Source of the DNA: Cololabis saira
Taxonomy: Eukaryota > Chordata > Actinopteri > Beloniformes > Belonidae
Assembly: GCF_033807715.1 (NCBI RefSeq)
Contig: NC_084599.1
Span: 26,964,125 to 27,028,124 of the forward strand
Direction of reading: 5' to 3'
DNA length: 64,000 nucleotides
The translations under genes were made by a program, and so were the position numbers. Numbering within the stretch: position 1 is the stretch's first letter; the number at the start of each line of letters is the position of its first letter. Under the pieces are notes generated by a model that had not been told where the DNA came from, did not search any database, and worked only from the letters and a program-made list of their open reading frames with translations. Positions 11,801-22,073 of the stretch are shown piece by piece.

Positions 11801-14800
11801 GGGGCCCTCAGTCAGACTTTGCGTCTTCTTCATCCACTTCCAGCAGTTTTTCTCCGAGGAGGTCCAGGGAGAACTCTGAGCTTCCTTGTACTCCAGGGAC
11901 AGGCTGCACGCCGAGGTACAGCATGAGCAGGCTTTCCAGGAGCCGCGGGTCACAGCGCCTGGCCAACCTGTCTTACACCCCCGGCGGACGTCCGCTCATC
12001 CAGGACCTGGACGAACCAGTGGAGTACCTCTACACCGATACGGAGCAGGGCCACGAGCTCATCGAGACTCACGTCCCGCCCACGGCAGACACGTCCGTCA
12101 GCTCCAGCTCCAGCGCTACCAGCAGCGAGGAGACCATTATTTATGACTGGCGTTCCTTGCAGGCTGAAATGAAGGTCAGCAAAGGAAAGGAGAACCGGTG
12201 TCTCCAGACCCCAGTGCCGGAGAAGGATAGGAGTGACTCTGAGGATAGTTTGCCAGAAATCAGAGGGCTGACTGACAAGGAGCTGAGATTGAAGCTCGTG
12301 GAGCTGGGGGAGAGTCCAGGTCCCATCTCCACTCGCACCAGGCCCACCTACATGCGAAGGTTGTGTCACCTGCTCCAGGAATCCAACTCCCACTCGTGGC
12401 ATCCCCAGAGGCAGTTAAACCAGCCACAGACAGGTAATGCTGATTACTAACCTCAGTAGATTAACTCCACTGAGCAGTAGGGCTGTTCGATTTTGCCCAA
12501 AAATAAAATCTCGATTTTTTTTCTCTCAAAATCCGATTTTCGATTACGATTACGATTATTTTGTGAATTGACAAAAGGCAAAGAAATGATTTCAAATATG
12601 CAGCTTTTTTATTGAACATTTGCCCCATTGGGCTTTAAGTCCAAACTTGGCTCTTATTAAACCAAAAATTAATGAATAAAGTGCAAAACTCTGTAAAATA
12701 AGTCGAAAAAAAGTTTTAAAAAATATAATAAAATATAAAGTTTTATCTCTGGAAAAAAAAATCAGCAAATCAGAACTTGCAAACATACAGTAAGTTATAT
12801 TTCCAATTAAATAAAACAAGACATTTTCTAATTAAACTAAACTGGGTCTTTGCATGCTAAATAATAATGCAACCCATGAAGGAGGTAGAGGTGTGTAATG
12901 TCACTCATTACATTTGCTATTCACATTTGCAAGTTTTTTGCAAGGAACACGAGCCGGTCTACGGCATCTGGTTTGAGGGATGCCCGGTGGCATGTTACAA
13001 CGCCCCCTCCTACACTAAAGAGCCTCTCCGATGGGGCACTTGTCGCAGGTATTGAGAGGTATTTCCATCTATCATTAATATGGTATCAATCATTAATATG
13101 TGCAGACAAGGTAAAAAAAAAATTGAAAAATCGATTTTACGAGTTTCACGTTTTAACATCGTTCTAATTACATAATCGCGATTACGATTTAAAATCGATT
13201 AATCAAACAGCCCTACTGAGCATATTAATGAACTTTATTGCTTATCCTCATCGACACAAATCATCCACAGTTGTGTTCTGTTCTCTCTTTTTACATTTTA
13301 GGACACTTAGGTTATAGTCCAGAACTATCTTTGGCCCTGCAGAACTTCAAGTTGCCCGATTGCCATGCGGATGAGCAGGCTTTGAGCCAGCAGTTTGACC
13401 AGCCAGACAAGAACAGGAAGTGGAGAGAGGGCATCATCAAGTCCAGTTTCAACTACCTGCTTCTTGACCCAAGGTCCTCTGCCTTTTCCAGCTCCTCGGA
13501 AAACATTGTTACTGTTCAGAGTTTGCCAAGTGTATTATTATGATGATGATGATGATGTTTTTTATTTTGCATGGAATTTCATATAATCCAGTGATTGAAG
13601 TCAGGTAGGATTCTGCAAATATGATACTTAAAAACATGTGAGAAGCTTTAATGATCAGATCTGCGTAACCAGTACAGTGAGGTAAAAGCTCTGCTGATGT
13701 CTCACTAAATACTTCCAGAGTCTGTTCATGTTGCTAAACTACATGTTTTCATCATCAATGATATCAGAAAGCTGAAAAATGTGTTGAAAAGGGCGAACAC
13801 AGGGATTTATGTGTTCGTAATTCAGCACTGTAAACCCCGATTTTACTTACAAAAACTGGGTCCGTCTATGTTTTCAGTCTTAACCAAGCAGATAAATGCC
13901 TTTAACTGTTCAGTATTCAGTCAAATTGATTTTTGTTTCTTTCTCTCCTCTGCCAGAGTGACAAAGAACCTACCTTTCCGCTGCCACAGCATGACTCCTC
14001 ATGAGTGTTTCCAGACTTTTGTCCATGCCATATTTTACGTGGGCAAAGGAAAACGTTCCCGCCCCTACAGTCATCTTTATGAGGCTTTGGAGTACTATAA
14101 AGGAGAAAAGACCTCCAAGGTAAGGCAGTATACACCCGTGTGTCCTACTATATTAAAATGAATGATAAAATGTGATATCTGCATGAAACATGGCTCCTTT
14201 GTTTCCTCTGACAGAACCTGTGCACCAAAGTGCAGCAAATCCTGCAGGTGTGGAACGCCGGGCAGGGTGTCATCTCTCTGCATTGTTTCCAGAACGTTAT
14301 TCCAGTGGAGGCGTACACAAGAGAAGCCTGCATGGTGGAGGCTGTCGGTGAGTGCAAGCCCAGCACTAATTCTAAAGGGATTTTCAAAACGTATTATAGT
14401 TCATAAAATAGTTCTTATTTTATATACCCACTCCTGTGTGCTTTGAACTTATCTCCTAGTAAATTTATAACACAATAGAGGAAGAAGGCAAAACAGAAGC
14501 TGTGAAAAGCGATTTGTAGAAGAGGATTTACTAGGTGAATCAGCATAAAAGCAGTTTCCCCAAATTCCCTGAAACCAAATGTATCATTTCTTGTCAGATT
14601 CAGAACTTTTTTTTTCAGTTCATGTCTCAGATTTTTGTGGGGAAAAAAATGTTGAAACCTAATGAGTTTTAACATTACAATACCACTCAAACTTCTTGTT
14701 TTTAGGTAGGCATTTTTAAAATGTCTTCTTTGGAGTGAAATGTAATTGTTTTTTTGTTTTTTTATGTTCACCAGAATAAAATGTAGTTGTTATTGTCGCT

Positions 14801-15260
14801 TTCAGGTATTTAAACTAGATAAACACAACCTCAGATGCACAAAAACCAGCGCGTTAAGCTCTCAACACATTTTTTGATTTTCTTCTTGGGGTTTACTTGC
14901 TAGAGTTTGTCTTCATTACCCATCTGGACAAAATACTTTTATGCATTATTTCACACCATTGCAAACCTTTTTGTTCTCCAATGCTGGGACATCGTTGGTG
15001 AGTTGGTGTGGAATGACTCAAATGCGAAGCCCTTGGATAACAGCGTTCCTATGCCTTTCAGTAACCAGATAACTCGTTTCTTTGTTGTCGTAGGGTTGAA
15101 GATGCTCACCAATCAAAAACGTGGGGATTTCTATGGCGTGGTGTCCAACTGGCAGCAGAAGAGAAAACGGCAGCTCGGCATCCACCTGCTTTATCGGGCG
15201 ATGCAGATCTTCCTGGCCGAGGGCGAGAGGCAGCTCAGACCAGCAGACATCAGACAGTAG
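4522..15260 (+). CDS. ANKLE1: ANKLE1: ankyrin repeat, LEM domain and GIY-YIG endonuclease (complete, nine exons)
   Basis: Exons are 4522-4586, 6743-6895, 7044-7149, 9501-9624, 10046-12433, 13302-13473, 13957-14119, 14215-14347 and 15094-15260. They join in frame to 3471 nt (1156 aa) with GT-AG introns. Ankyrin repeats fill about residues 23-132 ([23 protein letters not shown]). A long Ser/Thr-rich linker follows, then the conserved [18 protein letters not shown] (806-823) and a LEM domain (about 889-930). The GIY-YIG nuclease runs to the C terminus, with NYLLLDP (about 996-1002), FYVGKG (1029-1034), PYSHLYEAL and LTNQKRG (N1108). In animals ANKLE1/LEM-3 cuts branched DNA and chromatin bridges, acting at the midbody; LEM domains bind BAF. 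The start was chosen because [12 protein letters not shown] leads directly into the first ankyrin repeat, in splice phase. From memory the human protein is about 615 aa; the excess here is in exon 5. Confidence 0.95.
4621..5849 (-). mobile_element. L1-like LINE 3' fragment in ANKLE1 intron 1
   Basis: A 17-bp target duplication TTGTTTTGCCTCAACAT flanks it (4604-4620 and 5850-5866). The poly(A) end is the T-run at 4621, so it lies antisense to ANKLE1, and the 5' end is truncated near 5849. On the minus strand 5493-5837 encodes the L1 ORF2 tail ([39 protein letters not shown]). It was later split by the hAT element at 4968-5514. Confidence 0.85.
4968..5514. mobile_element. hAT-type non-autonomous element nested in the L1 fragment
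   Basis: Ends TAGGGGTGTAAC and GTTACACCCCTA are inverted repeats, bordered by a perfect 8-bp duplication TTAAAAAT (4960-4967, 5515-5522), as hAT elements make. The subterminal parts repeat ATCGT/ATACG words. No transposase frame is present. Confidence 0.9.
5867..6742. other. Remainder of ANKLE1 intron 1
   Basis: AT-rich intronic DNA; no further exon, RNA gene or recognisable repeat was seen. Confidence 0.5.
6743..6895 (+). CDS. ANKLE1: ANKLE1 exon 2 (ankyrin repeat 1)
   Basis: Acceptor CCTTGCCAG, donor ATCAG|GTATT, phase 2 to phase 2. It encodes [11 protein letters not shown] and then VAAIHLAVG...[14 protein letters not shown], a clear ankyrin unit with the LLxxGADPN hairpin. Confidence 0.93.
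7044..7149 (+). CDS. ANKLE1: ANKLE1 exon 3 (ankyrin repeat 2)
   Basis: Acceptor TTTCTCTTAG, donor GACAAT|GTAAGA, ending in phase 0. It encodes [14 protein letters not shown] and [16 protein letters not shown], a canonical ankyrin repeat. Confidence 0.95.
7150..8584. other. ANKLE1 intron 3, left part
   Basis: No exon or named repeat. It contains a short TTCAG tandem (about 8084-8099) and the perfect hairpin at 8508-8544, listed separately. Confidence 0.5.
8508..8544. repeat. Perfect 14-bp inverted repeat (hairpin) in ANKLE1 intron 3
   Basis: AGTTGGTCTGAGAC (8508-8521) and its exact complement GTCTCAGACCAACT (8531-8544) flank a 9-base loop. It is too short for a typical microRNA precursor as seen, and its origin is unknown. 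Confidence 0.9.
8585..9332. mobile_element. hAT-type element in ANKLE1 intron 3, swollen by a microsatellite
   Basis: Ends TAGGGATGGGCGGTAT and (inverted) TAGGAATGGGCGATAT form imperfect terminal repeats. The flanking 8-bp duplication ATCCTGGG is perfect (8577-8584, 9333-9340). Subterminal ATCGT/ACGAT words resemble the element at 4968. The middle is replaced by a tetranucleotide array of about 457 bp. Confidence 0.88.
8750..9206. repeat. (CTTT)n / (CCTT)n tetranucleotide array
   Basis: Starts as about 24 CTTT units and passes into CCTT/CTTC units with interruptions (8866-8970 and 9040-9120). The pure pyrimidine strand creates long false Phe-Leu-Ser and Lys-Glu-Arg-Gly ORFs on the two strands. 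Confidence 0.97.
9501..9624 (+). CDS. ANKLE1: ANKLE1 exon 4 (partial ankyrin repeat 3)
   Basis: Acceptor TTCATGAAG, donor TACT|GTAAAA, phase 0 to phase 1. It encodes [14 protein letters not shown] and SHLLKEYQ, then an acidic stretch [10 protein letters not shown]. The upstream join KDN|EGNTP restores the ankyrin turn. The donor is weaker than the others (GTAAAA). Confidence 0.9.
10046..12433 (+). CDS. ANKLE1: ANKLE1 exon 5: giant linker exon ending with the LEM domain
   Basis: Acceptor TTGTTTCTCTGCAG, donor GACAG|GTAATG, phase 1 at both ends, 2388 nt without a stop. Its about 796 residues are Ser/Thr/Asp/Glu-rich, with many SP/TP sites (for example [23 protein letters not shown]), an acidic serine tract, the conserved [18 protein letters not shown] motif, a KEN tripeptide (residues 864-866) and the LEM domain [20 protein letters not shown]...[10 protein letters not shown]. 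Reading past the donor meets TAA at 12448-12450, so intron retention would give a protein without the nuclease. Confidence 0.95.
12478..13215. mobile_element. hAT-type element in ANKLE1 intron 5
   Basis: TAGGGCTGTTCGATTTTGCC at the left and (inverted) TAGGGCTGTTTGATTAATCG at the right are terminal repeats. The flanks CTGAGCAG (12470-12477) and CTGAGCAT (13216-13223) agree at 7 of 8 bases, an aged 8-bp duplication. Near 12940-13050 a GC-richer block may be a transposase remnant, but the frame is broken and I could not identify it. Confidence 0.85.
13302..13473 (+). CDS. ANKLE1: ANKLE1 exon 6 (start of GIY-YIG domain)
   Basis: Acceptor TTTTTACATTTTAG, phase 1 in and phase 2 out. It encodes [17 protein letters not shown], DRKxW-like KNRKWREG and FNYLLLDP, the segment before the first beta strand of the nuclease. 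The donor is CCAAG|GTCCTC, unusually poor after the GT, but the join to exon 7 gives the expected DPRVTKNLP. Confidence 0.9.
13957..14119 (+). CDS. ANKLE1: ANKLE1 exon 7 (GIY-YIG core)
   Basis: Acceptor CTCTCCTCTGCCAG, donor TCCAAG|GTAAGG, phase 2 to phase 0. It encodes [30 protein letters not shown] and [20 protein letters not shown] is the YIG-equivalent strand; the following Arg/His residues lie where the catalytic basic residues of the family sit. Confidence 0.95.
14215..14347 (+). CDS. ANKLE1: ANKLE1 exon 8
   Basis: Acceptor TTTCCTCTGACAG, donor GTCG|GTGAGT, phase 0 to phase 1. It encodes [21 protein letters not shown] and [13 protein letters not shown], which includes the conserved glutamates of the nuclease helix. 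Confidence 0.95.
14348..15093. other. ANKLE1 intron 8
   Basis: AT-rich intron between the last two nuclease exons. No repeat or RNA gene recognised. Confidence 0.5.
15094..15260 (+). CDS. ANKLE1: ANKLE1 exon 9 (terminal coding exon)
   Basis: Acceptor TTTGTTGTCGTAG, phase 1, stop TAG 15258-15260. It encodes [15 protein letters not shown], where the Asn is the conserved metal-site neighbour of the family, then [23 protein letters not shown] and the family-typical end [16 protein letters not shown]. Confidence 0.95.
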
Positions 15261-18231
15261 ACGGCCGTGCAGGCAGCTGCAAAGTGCAATGCACACAGAG
15301 GGGAAAACACCACTACTGTAGATACAAAACACTGGTTTATTGCTCCAAAAATGTTGTTTTTTTCTTTTTGTCTGTTTGTTTTTTAAAACATCAAGAACTC
15401 TTGAACTTCTATCCATGAACTGAATAATCATTCTCTCGTAAATTAACCTGCATGTCTTATTTCTGAGAAAGATACAATATGTGATCTGTGCTATCAGTGA
15501 TAAGACCAAAAACCAATATCACAGTTTTCTTTTCTTTAATACATGCAGAGTATCACACGTGACCTTTAAACACAGAACATCATGTATTTTGAACCAAATT
15601 AAGAATGTCCCAAGAATCTATCAGAACTATTCCTTTAATCTACCCAGATGTGCTGATGAATGATGGATACTCAAAAACCAATCAAAACATTTTCTATTTT
15701 ATATTCTGGGAGTCCAGTCCAAGATATTTAAGATTGTCAAATTGGTGCACAACCGAGCCCCGAAGCATTTCAGCGTTATCAAGTTATCTGGTGTGATGTG
15801 TCATGTAAACAGCTTCTCCTGAACGTATTTTCCACTGAGTATTTCAATTAAAAAAAGTGAAAATGTTGTAAAAAGAAGAAGGCAGCTGGCAATTAAGCAG
15901 GTAAATTTTTTACTGTAGCAATTTCAAACATGTATTACGAAATGTTATTTTTTTTAAGGAAATCTGTGTTTGTTAGACTGTGATATGACTACATTTTATT
16001 TTATTTTTGACCAGTAATAACTGGTATGTATATATTTTGTATGTATTTACTGTCAGTATAGCTGAACATAGAATATGAACTTATATATGTGATTTTTGCT
16101 CATTGTAGATCAGCAGGCTCTGCGGCTTAGTAGTCCAGCTAGTTTCTTTCATTTACAGCACTTTGTGCTCTTGAATGCAGCATTATCAGACTGCACGCTG
16201 CGTCTCTCTGGCTGCAGCTGTTATTTGGTGTCATAATCTCCATAATTTTGTCATCTCATTTACTACACATCAGTGACCCGAGCAGTGAGCATAAAAAGTG
16301 CTCATTATCACCTCAGGGTATAACAGTTGATGAGTTGTCTGGAAGTTGCACAAATTTCTAAATTACAAATAGGCATTAAAACTAACAAACACTGCATTTT
16401 ATAAAATCCTCGTCTTTCTTGACATGACAGTCCCCTGGTTGAAAATCGAGGCACCAGAGAAAAGAAGCATAACATCTTTTAACAAGCATTAACTTTCGGT
16501 TTTGATTCAGGTTTTGTAAATATTTTCAGTACTCCTTAATATAAAAACAAGGAAAAAAGAAATTCAAATTTGAGCATTTAATAATACGCAAAAAAAACCC
16601 AAATGTAGTCACTTTCTGATTATTCAGATTCTATTATTTTTAAAAAACAAAGCCCGTCGCTATGTCTTGCAGATTGTTTTTTTTTGTCATGTGTCCCTTA
16701 TTATTAATGAACACAATTAGTGAATACTCTGCTTTCCCTCAATGTGATCACATGTATTGCAACTACTACTGTCTTGTCCTGATTTGCATTTGCATTTTAT
16801 TTTAAAAGTGCTCATAGTGTAAATATAGGTTAACCAAGCGTGGAGGTGTAGAGGTCATGTATAATCTGTGCTACATTTAGTCCCTCTCATGTCTGTTCTT
16901 TGGTGTCCCTCTAGTGGACAAAGGAGGTCATTAATTCTCGTTCTTCCGTTCAGAGATTGAACAGTAATAGGTCTTAACCTCCTGTTCTATGGCTCAACGA
17001 AATGAATGATTGGTAAATAATGGCTTCAAATATTAACACAATCTTTTCCATGTTCACATTCATTTAAAACAGCATCAACTGTGTTTAAGTGTTACTGGAA
17101 AACATTTTGTACAAATGAAACTTGGGCCTCATTTGGCTGTTTTCTTTTAGAAGAAAGAAAAACAACAGTATTTTGAAAATTAATACTTTGTATGCGTTTC
17201 CTTTGTGAGAATGAGCCCTTCATGTTAAAAGGTGCACATCTAATTTTGAAAGACTGGTCTTGGGTTACTGGTAATGTGACTCATTAGTTTCAGTGGCAGC
17301 TTCTAGGCAGTGGTTCAAGTTTCTCACTTGCATCATTGTGGCCCTCGCTGTAGCTCAGAACATATCCTCCCTTCAAATCTGCTGTCAACCGTAAAGCCCT
17401 TCGACCTAACTGACACCTGCAACAATCTGATAGAGAATAGTCAGAGGTTTCGTCTAAAGAGCTGCTTCTCAGTTCACACACTTCACAAGCTGAACTCCTT
17501 AAAAGATGTACAATGTGTGGTGCTATAGAGGAACAGTACAACATATGCAATCTTAAATTATAAAAGCGATTGAAACCGTATTAGTCTGAAATTCACCCAC
17601 ATGATGCAATAATTAAAACAGTTTAGGGTTGTTTTTTTCCCTTTGGAAATTGTCCAAGTTCTTTATCTTCGATGGTTTAAAAGAATCAGCATATTTTAAA
17701 TGCTGCATCAGCTGTATTTTGCTAAGACAAGTTTAAAAGAGTATTTTTCTAAATTGAAATATTAAACACACTCATGAAAGGATTGCAAATTAGTCTAGAA
17801 AAAAAGTTGTTTTGTTCATCTGGCAGACCTAGCATGTGAAGGTGGACGCACACAGCTGCAGACACGTAGGAAAATACAGACACGGTAGAACTTGGATTAT
17901 TGAAAGCATGTGCAACATTTAATGTAGTGCTAATAAAATAAATATGCCTTACCTAGGATCTGATTTATATTTAGGGATTCCAGATTAGATTAAGAGTGAG
18001 AGTGTAACATTTTGAGAGAAATTCATTTGACTTTTAAACTGTTGTGACTGCTCCATGTTTTTGCTTTAGATGCATTTCTGAATATTTGTTTAATAACTGC
18101 ATGTCCAAAAAAAATGTGCACAAATGACTTTAAGCCTATTTGATAATGTACATTTCTATTTTTTGTATTAAAACTTGCCCTCAAAGATAAATATTTCCAA
18201 TATTTGGAAAGACCATTATAAATCTAATAAA
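15261..18231 (+). other. ANKLE1 3' UTR and downstream spacer
   Basis: No coding exon seen. Possible poly(A) signals are ATTAAA at about 15848, AATAAA at 17932-17937 and AATAAA at 18226-18231. The region is AT-rich with ATTTA-like words, so a long 3' UTR is possible, but its end cannot be fixed without transcripts. Confidence 0.35.
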
Positions 18232-21200
18232 GCAAAAACTAAAAAATATGGTAGCAGACATTTAGGAAAATAGAAAATATGTCTGCAGTGAGAAAAATTC
18301 TGCCCACATTTCCATGTGCATCTCATCAGCAGCATGGTGTTTTGACTGGTGATTCTTCCTTTTCAAAAATCTGTTTTAAATTGCTTCTCGTTTCGGAAAT
18401 GCTTTAAAAAAAAAAAAAAAAAAAAAAAGGGCTTTGACTTTGTTGAATCCAACATCGATATGAAAACTCTCAGATTCTGCCAACCCCACAACACAAGTCA
18501 CCTGAAACGGTGATAACCTTTTTGATTATAATGCAGTGGTATCAATCAGGAACACAAATTAACTTTATAGCTCTTTAATGATTTGCCAGAACATCATGAA
18601 TGAAAGTACAAATTTTACACAATGTATTACAAGCAACAAATTCAAAATGGCATGCCCATGATTTGGAAGACATTAACAAAGAAATATTTCCATTCACAAT
18701 GAATCACTTACCGTTCCATATTAATTATGTGTATTCATATTCATCAGACTTCTTTAATGTTTAAGATGGCACAATGTCAGATCACACCATCCAAGCGGCC
18801 GTAGCTGGAGGTAGCGAGGGAGAGAGGCAGGCAGGCGGATTCAATTATGCCATCATCAGCATGTTGTGACTCTATTCGTTGTGACGGTCGGATGAAATCT
18901 GGGACACAGTTGCATTCATCGTTCAGTGAGCTCTACCACACAGTTAAACCCACCGACAGCAATGAATGTTGATTGTGACCTTTGGTGTTATTTGGAAGCT
19001 GGAGGTGTTTAGCATGTTTGTGGAGAGGAGGAATGCAGTCGTCGTTCTGGGACTTTACAAGGCGACCGTCGGCCATGACCTCGTACAGATTTATGCATGT
19101 GTTGGACTTGTTTTTTTTGTCTTCTTTCTTTCTTTGAGGCACCGGGCGACAAAGGCTGGCCACAGGGTACAGTCAACGGTCGATGGTTTTTTCAATTTAG
19201 CTCAAACTCACCGACAGCGTTGAATGTTCACTGGGGCGAGAACAGACCTGATGGTGACCAGGGATGACAGTCTGCTTAAAGATGAAGAGGGCGTTGCAGC
19301 TCCCAACCCTCGCGCCACATCACTTTTCCCTTTTTCTGAAGGACACCAAGTAACAAGAGTCGGTGTCTGCCAAGCTATGATGATACCATCTTTTCCAATT
19401 AGTGCTTTTAAGATAACTATTTTTTATTAAAAAAGTATTTAACAACCTTAATTAAGAGATCAAACACTCCAATATCATTTTTTATAAGAATACAGGCCTC
19501 AAAGATATTTCAACAAAAATAAATTAATTAAATAAAACACATCAATGAGTCTTCAGCGGCTTCATCCTTTGCAACTATTGCGGCAAAAAAAAAAAAAAAA
19601 AAAAAAAAGGAACTGACTTGCAGTGTTGCAAGGACATTTTATGATAATGACACACATTACACCAAGTCTGGGTGCATGGGAACACATTTTATTTTGCTGT
19701 AAGTAGCAGTTATATGGAGGAAGTCATCTTGAAACTCCTGACTCATACTAGGTTCTGGTTCACAGCACCTGGGTGGAGCTCACATCCAGCGGTCGAAGCG
19801 CAGCTGCCGGGCCTCCCGAGAGGAACCAGACCTGAATCAGAAACCTGCTGTGAAACTGCAGACTCACACCGATCAATAGCATCTGTTGTTCCATTATGAC
19901 GTGACACTGTGGCTAAAGTGTGTTTAATTTTATCAGCTTGTACAGATTACCAAGAAAAGAAACTCTGTCCACTATCTCACACGGTGCTGAGTCATTTGCT
20001 CATCTTGAGAAGAAGAACAAAAACAGAAAAGAGCAGCGTTAGTGAGAAGCACAACAATCAAATACCGCAGAGCTACTATAGTAATTAGATATGACGTGAC
20101 GGTAACTGTGGCGGTGAGTCAAGATCTGGTGGGATGATAAATACTTCATTGCTTTTCCAGAGCGGGATAAGGAGTGACTAAGATGATGTGGTGGATTTGT
20201 CACCTCCTGCAAAAAACTCCTTTCACAAAGAAAACTTTGGATTTAAAAATAACAACGTGACTTGTCTTCACAAAACATTGTGTTACATTTTTTGTACAAG
20301 AGTGTAGACCCCTTTTGTCTCATTTCATCATTACAGCTGCTTCTACTGTGTTGTGCACAAGCGATCTATAGGTATTGACTTAGGTCAGAAAGCTAGTTTT
20401 GCTAGCTGATGACACATCGTCGAAGCTTGGACCCGAAAAGCACAGTCCTTGCTGCGAGGGACACCGCTAACTTAGTCTCTCTTCACTCTCGCGAGCAGTT
20501 ATTTGATTGACAGCGTTGGAATTGACAGAAGTGGATGAGAAGGAGTGTGGCTTTATAAGGTCTTCTCTGGCCGCGGGATGAGGATGACAGTGGGGGGAAG
20601 AGAGATCCGGGACACGCAACTAAAGAGAGAAGAGCCCTGAGCTGACAGTGTGGCCTTAATCTGAATGACAAGGTCTGCACATCAGCCCTCAAACCAGCCC
20701 GGGTTGAGCGAGTGGACGTGGGGGGGAGGTGGATGATGTGAAAGCTAAGGGGAGAGCGAGAGAAATAAGAAGAGACAGAGGAAAGAGGAGGGGAGGGTGT
20801 CCTTCCTTCAAACATGCTGGCCTTAATGGCACAGACAGCTCTGACATTTAACCACCGAATCATTTTTAGATAAGTGGCTGTGGTGGGGAGGGTTGAGACG
20901 CAAGCTAAATATAAGGAGCTTAAAAAAAAAAAAAAAAAAAGACAATAAAAACCGTAACTTAAGAATAACTGATCTTGGGTGATCCTCCAAATGAGTGAAA
21001 CCATATAATTTAGAATTGGGAAAATCTGAGCAAGCACGGCCTGTTCAGTGAAGCTGACGACCAAAACTGTGGAGGCAATGTGGAATTACTGTGCAAGTGA
21101 TACAGGATGCCATAGTTAAAAGGCCACATATGCCGAGCAGATTGTGAAGGAGCGATGGCGACAGAGATTGTAATAGGAATGCTGGTGATGCAGCGGGGGG

Positions 21201-22027
21201 AAAAAACTAAACAAAAAACAGAGCATGTTTCTGTAATGAATACCGTCAAGTGCTTCAATCAGTACTGTGGACTATGAGGAGATCAGATGACTCCCAAAAC
21301 GGTACTCCGCTTACTTTACACTAGCACATGAATGCAGCGTTTCGGTTTTGGAATGTCCTCCTGAGGTAACGGGACAATATCTGGGGACAAAAATGTGGCC
21401 GAAGAACATTTGAAAATGGTTTTGCGCAGGATTTGCCCCGTTCCACCGCACCGTTGATCCCAATGCTCCAAATTTAAGATTGACAAGCTTTTTGCTAAAG
21501 ATAATACAAAGAAGAAAAAACCCTTCATTATTTAAAAATAACATCTGAGAGTCAGGCTTTAAAAGAAGAGAGCAAAAAAAGGAAAACATTCTATAAATAA
21601 CTCAACTTATTATTGCTGAAGTTGTCTTGATCCAGCAGAACAAAATAGTAAGTGTTTTTTAATATGAACTGCATTTAGTAATCTTATCATTTTTAAAAAG
21701 TTCATATTTCCAAATTTATTTTTAAAGAAAAAAAACTGAAAAAAGTTTGATATAAAATGTTAAAAAAAACTTGTTATACAAAAAAAATGAAAGTGTGAGG
21801 GATATAATTTAGCAAAATGCTGCATTGCATTAAAAAAATAAAAAAGGAAAATACATTTTAAGTTTAAGGGAGAAGCAATTCTTGCAGAAGATGCTGTGAG
21901 TTGTTCTGCCTGCAGGTGAAGACCGGCCTCTGTCTGCCTGTCTACAGAAATCATACCACCAAGTGATCTGTTTAGCTCCCTGACTTAATGCTCACCTGCT
22001 CACTCGCCCCCGGCTCTGCCTGTATTT

Positions 22028-22030
<3 letters not shown>

Positions 22031-22072
<42 letters not shown>
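22031..22072. repeat. (TG)n microsatellite
   Basis: 21 uninterrupted TG units. Confidence 0.97.

Positions 22073-22073
<1 letters not shown>

Noticed and set aside
10077..12402. Many minus-strand and shifted ORFs inside the large ANKLE1 exon
   Set aside because: They are shadows of a GC-richer coding exon; none has family motifs.
12867..13055. ORF inside the intron-5 hAT element
   Set aside because: Possibly a decayed transposase piece, but the frame is short and not identifiable, so it is not listed as a gene.
15700..15800. LINE-like words (LVHNRAP) after ANKLE1
   Set aside because: Too short and ambiguous to call a LINE fragment.
18933..19223. Overlapping ORFs in a slightly GC-richer block, one reading NTCINLYEVMADGRLVKSQ
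   Set aside because: At first it recalled a growth-factor-like segment, but no family motif holds, and all frames are open to similar extents, so I do not call a gene.
20483..21064. 193-codon minus-strand ORF
   Set aside because: Composition is low-complexity (Phe, Ser and Leu runs over an A-rich plus strand), with no recognisable domain or splice context.
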